Below, in pieces: positions 57,471-64,000 of a stretch of DNA of 64,000 bases (position 1 is the stretch's first letter; the number at the start of each line of letters is the position of its first letter). The stretch comes from an uncultured Bacteroidales bacterium. GTDB lineage: Bacteria; Bacteroidota; Bacteroidia; Bacteroidales; F082. The notes below the pieces were generated by a model. That model did not search any database and was not told the origin of the DNA. It saw only the letters and a program-made list of their open reading frames with translations. The DNA lies in NCBI GenBank assembly GCA_900317155.1, contig ONFO01000016.1, forward strand, positions 18,117 through 82,116. Reading direction: 5' to 3'. Both the position numbers and the translations under genes were made by a program.

Positions 57471-58610
57471 ATGTACAAGAGAATCATTGATATTGAGCGT
57501 AAGTTGGATGAAGGGATGTTCTTGTTTGGCGCACGTCAGACTGGGAAGTCCACCCTGTTGAAAGAGCGGTTCAATGGAGCAATTTACTATGATTTGCTCA
57601 ATCCAAGCGTAAGAAGGGCATTTAAACTGAATCCGAATTCCTTTTGGGAGGCGCTTCAAGACAAGCCTGCTGGTACACTTGTCATTGTAGATGAAATCCA
57701 GAAAGTTCCAGAACTGTTGGATGTGGTACATTCGCTGATGGTGGAAAGGGGCTTGTTCTTCATTCTCAGTGGCTCCAGTGCGAGGAAACTCAAACGCTCA
57801 GGTGCCAACACACTTGGTGGTCGAGCCATACCCGAAACGCTTTATCCTCTTGTATGGCCGGAAGTTACTGACTTTCAGATTGACCGAGCCGTGCAGAACG
57901 GTATGATTCCCCGTCATTATATGGTTGAGGATGCCACCAAGCGACTTTCAGGCTATGTGAAAGTGTATTTGGACGAAGAAATCAGGGAAGAAGGTGAAGT
58001 GAGAGAACTCGATGCGTTTGAGCGCTTCATGGAGGTGGCCGCCATCTCCGATGGGGAAATGCTGAACTATGCCAATATCGCTTCCGACTGTGGCGTTTCT
58101 GCTAAAACGGTCAAGTCGTATTTCCAAATTCTTTATGACACCCTTATCAGTTACGAAATTCCCGCGTTCAGGAAAGAAATCAAGCGGAAGGTCGTCCAAA
58201 CGCCTCGTTTCTACTATTTCGATGTCGGTCTCGCCAATTATCTGATGGGACGCCACTCTTTGAAGCGTGGCACGGATGATTACGGACACGCCTTTGAGCA
58301 CTTTGTGATACAGGAAATTATTGCCTACAAAGGATACAACGACAAGCGGGACACGATTTCCTATTGGCACACTTACGACAAAAAAGAGGTGGATGTCATT
58401 ATCGGCGATGCGAAAGTGGCCATTGAAATCAAATCCACAGAACATGTGGAGACCAAACACAAAAAAGGCCTCAAAGCCTTCAAGGAAGAACATCCCGACA
58501 GCCGTTTGATTCTTGTGTCGCTCGACCCGATTACCCGCAAATCCGACGACAAGGAGCTCATCTATGTCCTCGACTTCTTGAAAATGCTTTGGGGTGGCGA
58601 AATATTTTGA
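57471..58610 (+). CDS. AAA_14/DUF4143 ATPase 2
   Basis: 379 residues. Walker A is FGARQTGKSTLLKERF, Walker B is TLVIVDEIQKVPELL, sensor-type ILSGSSARKLKRSG follows, and the DUF4143 tail includes DCGVSAKTVKSYFQILYDTL and YFDVGLANYLMGRHSL, ending with a nuclease-like segment KEVDVIIGDAKVAIEIKST. Its role is unknown; families of this type are often near mobile elements. It is a distant paralog of 42556. Unlike its relative it keeps the E-x-K of the nuclease core (AIEIKS). Confidence 0.86.
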   Translation: MYKRIIDIERKLDEGMFLFGARQTGKSTLLKERFNGAIYYDLLNPSVRRAFKLNPNSFWEALQDKPAGTLVIVDEIQKVPELLDVVHSLMVERGLFFILSGSSARKLKRSGANTLGGRAIPETLYPLVWPEVTDFQIDRAVQNGMIPRHYMVEDATKRLSGYVKVYLDEEIREEGEVRELDAFERFMEVAAISDGEMLNYANIASDCGVSAKTVKSYFQILYDTLISYEIPAFRKEIKRKVVQTPRFYYFDVGLANYLMGRHSLKRGTDDYGHAFEHFVIQEIIAYKGYNDKRDTISYWHTYDKKEVDVIIGDAKVAIEIKSTEHVETKHKKGLKAFKEEHPDSRLILVSLDPITRKSDDKELIYVLDFLKMLWGGEIF

Positions 58611-58615
58611 GGTGA

Positions 58616-58663
58616 AATCCGCAAATCAGTAGATGGTTGGGGTAGTAGATTTTTGTACCTTTG
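58616..58663 (+). promoter_or_regulatory. Dispersed hairpin element, copy D (decayed) with -7 box (TACCTTTG, 58656-58663)
   Basis: The left arm AAATCCGCAA is intact, but the right arm (TAGTAGATTTTT) has lost pairing. The T-run and directly attached TACCTTTG box are kept, 17 bp before the next ATG. Confidence 0.6.
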
Positions 58664-58680
58664 CAGCAAATTAATTAAAA

Positions 58681-59298
58681 ATGAAAGCACTCCTCATCAA
58701 CGGCAGCCCACACGCTAACGGCTGCACCTTTACCGCCTTGAGCATCGTGGCGGAAGAATTACAGAAGAATGGTATAGAAACCGAAATCGTCCATATTGGC
58801 AACAAGGACATCCGTGGCTGCATCGCCTGCGGCAAATGCGCCGAATTGGGGCGTTGCGTGTTCAACGATATGGTAAACGAAGTAGCGCCCAAGTTTGAGC
58901 AAGCCGATGGCCTCGTGGTCGGCTCGCCGGTGTATTACGCCGGTCCCAACGGAACGCTCACCAACCTGCTCGACCGCCTGTTTTTCAGCACCCCATTCGA
59001 CAAGCGGATGAAAGTGGGTGCAGCCGTCGTCTCGGCACGTCGTGGCGGCACCACGGCCGCCTTCGATAGACTCAACAAGTATTTCACCATCAGCGAGATG
59101 CCCATCGCGAGCAGCCGCTATTGGAACATGGTGCATGGTTTTTCCGCTGAAGACGTGATGCAAGACGAAGAAGGCGTGCAAATCATGCGCATCTTGGGCC
59201 GTAACATGGCTTTCCTCATGCGCGCCATTGCCGCCGAGCGCGAGCGCAACGGACTGCCTGAAAAGGAAGTGGTGAAATACACCAATTTCATCCGATAA
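58681..59298 (+). CDS. Flavodoxin-fold NAD(P)H-dependent oxidoreductase with C-x2-C-x2-C-x5-C cluster
   Basis: 205 residues. The FMN loop is LLINGSPHANGCTFTALS, and CIACGKCAELGRC (about residues 47-59) is the four-Cys pattern of iron-sulfur flavoproteins. The second loop is VVGSPVYYAGPNGTLTNLLD. It likely reduces quinone-like or metal substrates. It starts a series with a small membrane protein, an acetyltransferase and a P-loop kinase-like protein. Confidence 0.86.
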   Translation: MKALLINGSPHANGCTFTALSIVAEELQKNGIETEIVHIGNKDIRGCIACGKCAELGRCVFNDMVNEVAPKFEQADGLVVGSPVYYAGPNGTLTNLLDRLFFSTPFDKRMKVGAAVVSARRGGTTAAFDRLNKYFTISEMPIASSRYWNMVHGFSAEDVMQDEEGVQIMRILGRNMAFLMRAIAAERERNGLPEKEVVKYTNFIR

Positions 59299-59311
59299 AC
59301 TTCAGTAAGAT

Positions 59312-59494
59312 ATGAGAGTTTTCCTTTATATTTGGATGATTGTTCAACTGGTTTTGTTAGTCACTGGTGGGGTGTGGACTTTTATCGACTGGAAGAATGA
59401 AAAACGCAAGAAAACCCCAATGATTCTCATGGCAATCGGTAGTTTTATGTTGGCTATCTATTTCCTAGTTTTAAAGCCAATGATGAACAAATAG
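59312..59494 (+). CDS. Small two-pass membrane protein (hypothetical)
   Basis: 60 residues with two hydrophobic segments (LYIWMIVQLVLLVTGGVWTF and MILMAIGSFMLAIYFLVL) joined by a charged DWKNEKRKK loop. It lies 13 bp after the flavodoxin gene and 21 bp before the acetyltransferase gene on the same strand. Its role is unknown. Confidence 0.55.
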   Translation: MRVFLYIWMIVQLVLLVTGGVWTFIDWKNEKRKKTPMILMAIGSFMLAIYFLVLKPMMNK

Positions 59495-59515
59495 GATCCA
59501 TTTTAATCTATAGCA

Positions 59516-60160
59516 ATGATAAAAAACCGACCCAATCCCAACGAGGCTTTCCCGAATCCCAACATCCCAAGCCTCTGCTTCATCAAGAACGTGGTGAAGA
59601 GCCCGCGTATCATCATTGGCGACTATACCTATTATGATGACGTGGATGGTGCCGACCAATTCGAGAAGCATGTCACTCATTTCTACGACTTCATTGGCGA
59701 CCGGCTGATTATCGGCAAGTTTTGCGCTATCGCCAAAGGTGTGGAGTTTGTGATGAATGGTGCTAACCACAGGATGGACGGCGTGACGACTTATCCGTTT
59801 TATGTCATAGGCGGTGACTGGGGCAGCGCAATTGCTCCAGTGAAAGATGAATTGCCTCTGAAAGGCGATACCATTGTGGGCAACGACGTTTGGATTGGTC
59901 AGCATGTCACCATCATGCCAGGTGTCCATATTGGCGACGAAGCCATTATCGGAGCCAACTCGGTGGTGGCCTCGGACATTCCTCCATACGCTGTCGCCGT
60001 GGGTAACCCTTGCCGTGTGGTCAGAAAGCGCTTCGACGACGAATTCATCGCTTATCTGCTGGAACTGAAATGGTGGGATTGGAACATTGAGAGGATTGAG
60101 GCCAATTTCGAGGCCTTGTCAAGTGGCGATTTATCGCTGATTAGAAAGATTGATCAATAG
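59516..60160 (+). CDS. CatB-related O-acetyltransferase (streptogramin acetyltransferase-like)
   Basis: 214 residues. It is a left-handed beta-helix xenobiotic acetyltransferase: IIIGDYTYYDDVDGADQFEK, LIIGKFCAIAKGVEFVMNGA, then NHRMDG with the catalytic His, DTIVGNDVWIGQHVTIMPGV, HIGDEAIIGANSVVASDIPP and GNPCRVVRKRF. Relatives include Vat enzymes, but many chromosomal CatB-like proteins are not resistance genes. It lacks the insertion loop length needed to tell subtypes apart by eye. Confidence 0.85.
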   Translation: MIKNRPNPNEAFPNPNIPSLCFIKNVVKSPRIIIGDYTYYDDVDGADQFEKHVTHFYDFIGDRLIIGKFCAIAKGVEFVMNGANHRMDGVTTYPFYVIGGDWGSAIAPVKDELPLKGDTIVGNDVWIGQHVTIMPGVHIGDEAIIGANSVVASDIPPYAVAVGNPCRVVRKRFDDEFIAYLLELKWWDWNIERIEANFEALSSGDLSLIRKIDQ

Positions 60161-60170
60161 TTTGTCATCC

Positions 60171-60692
60171 ATGGTTATACTGATAACAGGTGCATCACAT
60201 ACGGGTAAAACGCTTTTGGCGCAGCGGATGCTTGAAAAATACAAGTATCCTTATTTGTCTATGGATCATTTGAAGATGGGCTTGATCCGCAGTGGCAACA
60301 CCACCCTGACACCGGAAGATGATGATGCCTTAACGGAATACCTTTGGCCCATTGTCCGCGAGATCATCAAGACAGCGATCGAAAATCATCAGAATCTCAT
60401 AATAGAAGGCGGCTATGTTCCATACAACTGGAGAGAATGCTTTGAAGAACCGTATTTGAACGCTATCCGTTTCATTTGTCTTGCCTTGACAGACGAATAC
60501 ATTGACCAACACTTTTCCGAAATAAAAGGACACAGCTTGGATATTGAAAAGCGGCTGGAAGACAGTTGCACTGTTGCCACTTTAAAGAATGACAACAAGA
60601 ACTATATTGATGGTTTTAAGAAGGTTGGAGAAAAGGTCTGTATGATCAACTCCGATTATGAACAAGTGATTCAGTCTATTTTGGACATTTAA
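60171..60692 (+). CDS. P-loop kinase-like protein (zeta toxin/AAA_33-like)
   Basis: 173 residues from the ATG at 60171; an upstream in-frame start at 60150 would overlap the previous gene. Walker A is LITGASHTGKTLLAQRML near the N-terminus. LSMDHLKMGLIRSG and LIIEGGYVPYNWRE fit small nucleotide or sugar kinases. No antitoxin is adjacent, so zeta toxin is unlikely; a small-molecule kinase is more probable. It lies 10 bp after the acetyltransferase gene. Confidence 0.7.
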   Translation: MVILITGASHTGKTLLAQRMLEKYKYPYLSMDHLKMGLIRSGNTTLTPEDDDALTEYLWPIVREIIKTAIENHQNLIIEGGYVPYNWRECFEEPYLNAIRFICLALTDEYIDQHFSEIKGHSLDIEKRLEDSCTVATLKNDNKNYIDGFKKVGEKVCMINSDYEQVIQSILDI

Positions 60693-60715
60693 TTCAATTT
60701 TCACGAAATAATACA

Positions 60716-61252
60716 ATGAAAAAAGTAATCGTTATTTCAACCAGTCTCCGCCCCGGCTCGAACAGCCACGCGATGGCGGAGCAATTTGCCAAGGGCGGGG
60801 AAGCCGCTGGGCATCAAGTGGAAATCGTCTCGTTGAGAGGCAAGGAAATCAAGTTTTGCATCGGCTGCCTGTCGTGCCAAAAGACGGGTGCCTGCGTCAT
60901 CAAGGATGATGTGCCAGCCATTATGGAGAGCGTGCTCAACGCTGATGTGGTCTGCTGGGCCACGCCCATCTACTACTACGAGATGAGCGGCCAGATGAAG
61001 ACCCTCATCGACCGCATGAACGCGATGTACCCGAAGGATTACAAGTTCCGCGACATCTACCTTCTGACCACAGCAGCTGAAAACGAGGAGTTCGTGTCGA
61101 AACGCGCCGAAAGCGGTCTGACCGGCTGGATCGACTGCTATGGCAAGTCAAGTCTCAAAGGCCATATCTTCTGCGGTGGCGTGGGCGGTCCGAAAGAGAT
61201 TGAAGGCAGTGCCAAGTTGCAGGAGGCATACGAAATGGGTAAAAACGCGTAA
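60716..61252 (+). CDS. Flavodoxin family protein with C-x2-C-x2-C-x5-C cluster
   Basis: 178 residues. FMN loop VIVISTSLRPGSNSHAMAEQ, Cys cluster CIGCLSCQKTGAC (about residues 49-61) and second loop WATPIYYYEMSGQMKTLIDR. It is close in design to the proteins at 58681 and 13665. It may carry an iron-sulfur centre and reduce low-potential acceptors. It is followed by hairpin element copy E. Confidence 0.86.
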   Translation: MKKVIVISTSLRPGSNSHAMAEQFAKGGEAAGHQVEIVSLRGKEIKFCIGCLSCQKTGACVIKDDVPAIMESVLNADVVCWATPIYYYEMSGQMKTLIDRMNAMYPKDYKFRDIYLLTTAAENEEFVSKRAESGLTGWIDCYGKSSLKGHIFCGGVGGPKEIEGSAKLQEAYEMGKNA

Positions 61253-61270
61253 AAACGTGCCGGTTAGCAA

Positions 61271-61322
61271 TAATCCGCAATTCAGGCGAAAAGCTTGGGT
61301 TGCGGAATTTTTTGTACTTTTG
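61271..61322 (+). promoter_or_regulatory. Dispersed hairpin element, copy E with -7 box (TACTTTTG, 61315-61322)
   Basis: TCCGCAA (61274-61280) pairs with TTGCGGA (61300-61306) around TTCAGGCGAAAAGCTTGGG, with T-run and a joined TACTTTTG box. The promoter is 84 bp upstream of the M13 peptidase start, so that gene has a long leader. Confidence 0.7.
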
Positions 61323-61406
61323 TAGCCGAAAAGATGTTTTATAAAACTGTAACTTTTTCGAATCAATTCCGTATTAATAGTATTGAAAAACAAAACCTCT
61401 ATCAAT

Positions 61407-63455
61407 ATGAAAAAAGCAAACGCAATCGCCATTCTGGTATCATGCATCATGGCAGCAGGCTGCGCACAGAAGACAGCAGAAACGCCTCAACCCGAGAGAG
61501 AAGTTGTTCCAGCTATTGAGTTGAGCAACATGGACACCACCATCAATCCCGCGGACGACTTCTATCGCTATTGCAACAACAACTGGCTGAAAAACAACCC
61601 GATTCCCGAGACGTATTCCGCCTACAGTGCCTCCTACGAGGTTGACGAACGCACTGAGTTGCAGATCAAAGCCATCATCGATGAGGTTACGCATGATAAA
61701 AATGCCGAGCAAGGCAGCGTGACCCAGAAGATCCGCGACTTTTACAATGCGGGCATGGACACCGTAGCTATCAACCAACGCGGCTACAGCGAGTTGTTGC
61801 CCTATTTCGACCAAATTGACCAAATGAGTGACAAGTCGCAACTTCCTGAACTGATTGGGATGCTCCACTATGAAGGATTTGGCTGGCCTTTCTTTCAAGC
61901 GGGCAGCTACACCGATTGGAAAAACGCCGACAGGGTCATCATGCTGGTCTTCCAAGCCGACCTCGGACTCCCCGACCGCGATTTGTATCTTGTTGAAGAA
62001 CTACAGGAAATGCGTGACAAGTATGTCGAACACATCGCCAATATGTTCCAGCTTACCGGCACCGAGGCTGCTCTAGCATCGGAAAAAGCTCAGCATGTCT
62101 TTGATTTTGAGACCGAACTCGCCAAAAACTCCATGCCCATCGAGGAATGCCTCGACCCCAACAACCTCTATCACCTGAAAAGTCGCCAGGAACTTCAGGC
62201 CTCCATGCCCGACTTCAGCTGGGACAACTACTTCCATGCCATCGGAGCACCGGCCTTCGACAGCCTCAACGTGGCCTCTCCCGACTTCTTCACCGCCCTC
62301 AATGGCCTCCTCCTCAACACCGACCTCGGCACCATCAAGGACTACATGCGATGGGTGGTCATCACAGAGAGTGCCCCTCGGCTTAGCGATGACCTCGTCA
62401 CCGAAGACTTCAACTTCTATAAAAAATACCTCTATGACGTAGAAGAGCAGAACCCCCGCTGGCGTCGTGTGCTTGACAAGACTTCGGACTATTTGGGCGA
62501 AGCCATCGGCCAACTCTATGTGGAAAGGTACTTCCCTGCCGAAGCCAAGGAACGCATGATTAACCTTGTCGGCAACCTGCGCTTGGCATTGCGGGAACGC
62601 ATCAAGAACGTCGATTGGATGAGCGATGAGACCAAAGCCCGAGCCATTCACAAGCTCGACTGCTACAGTGTGAAGATAGGCTATCCCGACAAGTGGTTGG
62701 ACTACAGCAAGTATGAAGTCACGCCCGAGTCCTACTTCCAAAACGTACGCCGCGCTGAGCGTTTCATTCATGAGAGAGACATGGACAAAATAGGCAAGCC
62801 TGTTGACAAGGAAAAATGGAATATGACTCCGCAGGAAGTCAACGCTTACTACAACCCTGAATTGAATGAGATCGTGTTCCCGGCAGCCATCCTTCAGCCT
62901 CCGTTCTTTAACATGGATGCCGACGATGCCGTCAACTACGGAGCCATCGGCGCGATCATTGGCCACGAGATGACTCACGGCTTCGACAACATGGGGCGTA
63001 TGTTCGACGAAAAAGGCAACCTCAATAACTGGTGGACCGAAGAAGACGATGCCAAGTTCACCGAATGCACCAAGCAACTGGTGAAGCTGTTCGACGAATT
63101 CGAGCTGAGGGGGCACCACATCAACGGCGAACTGACCTTGGGCGAAAACATCGCCGACCTGGGAGGGCTGAATGTGGCTTGGGATGCCTACCAGATGACT
63201 GACGAGGCCAAAGCCAACAAACCCATTGACGGCTTCACGCCTGCCCAGCGCTTCTTTATCAGTTACGGCACCGTATGGCGCACCAATATCCGTGACAAAG
63301 CCCTTGAACGCAAGTTGAAGGAGGATGTGCATTCTCCTGCCGAAGCCCGTGTGAACTGCGCCCTCCGCTCGATGTCGCACTTTTACGAGGCCTTCGACAT
63401 CCCAGAAGGAAGCAAGATGTATATCGCTCCTGATGAAAGAGCTGCCATTTGGTAG
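61407..63455 (+). CDS. M13 family metallopeptidase (PepO/neprilysin-like), lipoprotein
   Basis: 682 residues, typical M13 length. The lipoprotein signal ends MAAGC. The zinc-binding motif is H520-E-M-T-H in GHEMTHGFDNMGR, with the third ligand E580 in GENIADLGG, and NAYYNPELNEIVFPAAILQP stands in the substrate-binding region. M13 enzymes are zinc endopeptidases that cleave short peptides, here at the envelope. I start at 61407, which places the basic N-terminus and lipobox correctly; a TTG at 61383 in the same frame is not needed. Confidence 0.93.
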   Translation: MKKANAIAILVSCIMAAGCAQKTAETPQPEREVVPAIELSNMDTTINPADDFYRYCNNNWLKNNPIPETYSAYSASYEVDERTELQIKAIIDEVTHDKNAEQGSVTQKIRDFYNAGMDTVAINQRGYSELLPYFDQIDQMSDKSQLPELIGMLHYEGFGWPFFQAGSYTDWKNADRVIMLVFQADLGLPDRDLYLVEELQEMRDKYVEHIANMFQLTGTEAALASEKAQHVFDFETELAKNSMPIEECLDPNNLYHLKSRQELQASMPDFSWDNYFHAIGAPAFDSLNVASPDFFTALNGLLLNTDLGTIKDYMRWVVITESAPRLSDDLVTEDFNFYKKYLYDVEEQNPRWRRVLDKTSDYLGEAIGQLYVERYFPAEAKERMINLVGNLRLALRERIKNVDWMSDETKARAIHKLDCYSVKIGYPDKWLDYSKYEVTPESYFQNVRRAERFIHERDMDKIGKPVDKEKWNMTPQEVNAYYNPELNEIVFPAAILQPPFFNMDADDAVNYGAIGAIIGHEMTHGFDNMGRMFDEKGNLNNWWTEEDDAKFTECTKQLVKLFDEFELRGHHINGELTLGENIADLGGLNVAWDAYQMTDEAKANKPIDGFTPAQRFFISYGTVWRTNIRDKALERKLKEDVHSPAEARVNCALRSMSHFYEAFDIPEGSKMYIAPDERAAIW

Positions 63456-63487
63456 AGAAGAGAAAAACAAGCTATTTTTTTACCATC

Positions 63488-63517
63488 AAGCCGTGGCTAT
63501 TGAGCTGCGGCTTTTTT
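63488..63517. terminator. Intrinsic terminator between convergent genes
   Basis: AAGCCG and CGGCTT pair around TGGCTATTGAGCTG, followed by TTTTTT on the plus strand. It ends the M13 transcript and overlaps the stop of the convergent NifX-like gene. Confidence 0.65.
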
Positions 63518-63875
63518 AATGGTGATGCCCCTCGCAATGATGGTGGCAGCTGGGGTCACCATAAACGATGGTGCCGTCGAGGAACATGGCCAGCACCTGC
63601 TCCACGGGAAGTTCGGGAGCGCCAGCATGGATGCGGATGCCTAACTGGTTCAGCATGTTAACGGCACCTTGGCCCAATCCGCCACAAAGCACATCGGAGC
63701 AGCCTTGTTCGGCTAAAAACTTCGGCATCGCGCCGTGCTCATGCTCAGGTGCTTGCAGCACCTTTGAATCGACGATCTTTCCGTCTTCGACATCGAAAAT
63801 GGTGACTTGTGGAGCCTTTCCGAAGTGCTGCCACAGTTTGCCCTCGTTGGTGGGTATAGCTATTCTTTGATTCAT
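63516..63875 (-). CDS. NifX/NafY-like dinitrogenase iron-molybdenum cofactor domain protein
   Basis: 119 residues. RIAIPTNEGKLWQHFGKAPQ, IFDVEDGKIVDSKVLQAP and DVLCGGLGQGAVNMLNQLGI are the standard features of the NifX/NifB C-terminal domain. It has a His-rich end (DPSCHHHCEGHHH), which is common in the stand-alone versions and suggests metal handling. No nitrogenase gene is present, so a role in general Fe-S or metal carriage is more likely than nitrogen fixation. Confidence 0.88.
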   Translation of the reverse strand: MNQRIAIPTNEGKLWQHFGKAPQVTIFDVEDGKIVDSKVLQAPEHEHGAMPKFLAEQGCSDVLCGGLGQGAVNMLNQLGIRIHAGAPELPVEQVLAMFLDGTIVYGDPSCHHHCEGHHH

Positions 63876-63948
63876 GATCGAATGGTTTTGGATTTTTCGG
63901 CAACCTTAGATTTGCAGCGTGGTTGTCTGCGAACTAGGAATGCAAGAG

Positions 63949-63965
63949 CAAAAATAGTAAATTTG
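63949..63965. promoter_or_regulatory. Divergent -7 boxes near the window end
   Basis: TATTTTTG on the minus strand (63949-63956) can serve the NifX-like gene 73 bp away, and TAAATTTG on the plus strand (63958-63965) points out of the window. The 63876-64000 stretch holds no gene that I can see. Confidence 0.4.
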
Positions 63966-64000
63966 CGCGAAATACTGATAGAAAGTCTATAAAAAAGTAA

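Noticed and set aside
60171-60692. Zeta-type toxin with antitoxin
   Set aside because: There is no small antitoxin gene next to it; neighbours are an acetyltransferase and a flavodoxin, so a small-molecule kinase is more likely.
62073-63470. 465-codon open frame antisense to the M13 peptidase gene
   Set aside because: It mirrors a strongly supported peptidase gene with zinc motifs and has no recognisable domain; long antisense frames are common opposite genes with this codon use.
63516-63875. Nitrogen-fixation gene
   Set aside because: NifX-like domains are common stand-alone proteins in Bacteroidales; no nitrogenase genes are seen.

Overview
This window looks like a chromosomal segment of a Bacteroidota bacterium, most likely an uncultured gut or rumen member of the Bacteroidales close to Prevotella/Bacteroides. 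The evidence is the repeated TAnnTTTG promoter boxes just upstream of genes, many lipoproteins, a BspA-like leucine-rich-repeat protein with a type IX secretion C-terminal domain, a Na/phosphate symporter with a PhoU-like tail, and ORF6N, DUF1016 and AAA_14/DUF4143 proteins. I recognise no rRNA, tRNA, CRISPR array, complete insertion sequence or prophage.

Layout. 0-13.6 kb: a truncated surface protein, a membrane polyferredoxin, a TlpA-like lipoprotein, a beta-lactamase-fold hydrolase, a MATE transporter, the phosphate symporter, acyl-ACP thioesterase, the LRR protein, a ClbS/DfsB-like protein, the first DUF362 lipoprotein and a maltose-O-acetyltransferase-like enzyme. 13.6-26.6 kb: a redox/detoxification series (flavodoxins, flavin reductase, amidohydrolase, cupin-ABM, second DUF362, MBL hydrolase, TcdA, GNATs, first AraC regulator, acetyltransferase, flavodoxin, SDR) with several recombination scars. 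26.7-31.3 kb: a DUF1016 nuclease, a long nested hairpin and an AT-rich set of unknown genes. 31.4-42.5 kb: two more AraC regulators controlling or flanking hydrolase, acetyltransferase, aldo/keto reductase, flavodoxin, third DUF362, carboxymuconolactone decarboxylase-cupin and CAT-like genes, interrupted by a single-chain restriction-modification enzyme. 42.5-53.4 kb: an AT-rich accessory region with an AAA_14 ATPase, a trypsin-like protease, a GHKL-ATPase/DUF4325/PIN operon, a large structured RNA candidate, a chimeric P-loop/lipoprotein ORF, a Sel1 protein, unknown membrane proteins, a second small-RNA candidate and an ORF6N protein. 53.6-64 kb: dehydrogenases, glutathione peroxidase, a second AAA_14 ATPase, more flavodoxins, a CatB-like acetyltransferase, an M13 peptidase and a NifX-like protein.

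Two themes link the regions. First, the same cassette of small redox and detoxification families (AraC, Maa-like acetyltransferase, flavodoxin, DUF362, cupin/CMD, SDR/AKR) recurs with different members, which suggests stress-inducible handling of electrophiles, quinones or aldehydes; substrates cannot be read from the sequence. Second, gene ends are copied: heads or tails of genes recur as short scars beside unrelated genes (22287, 25228, 26530, 51469, 52063), and a hairpin-promoter element occurs five times between genes.

The best candidates for something undescribed are the GHKL-ATPase/STAS-like/PIN operon next to a protease (44.2-47.2 kb), the structured RNA at 47.6-47.9 kb, the nested hairpin with its unknown gene set (27.8-31.3 kb), and the dispersed terminator-promoter element.
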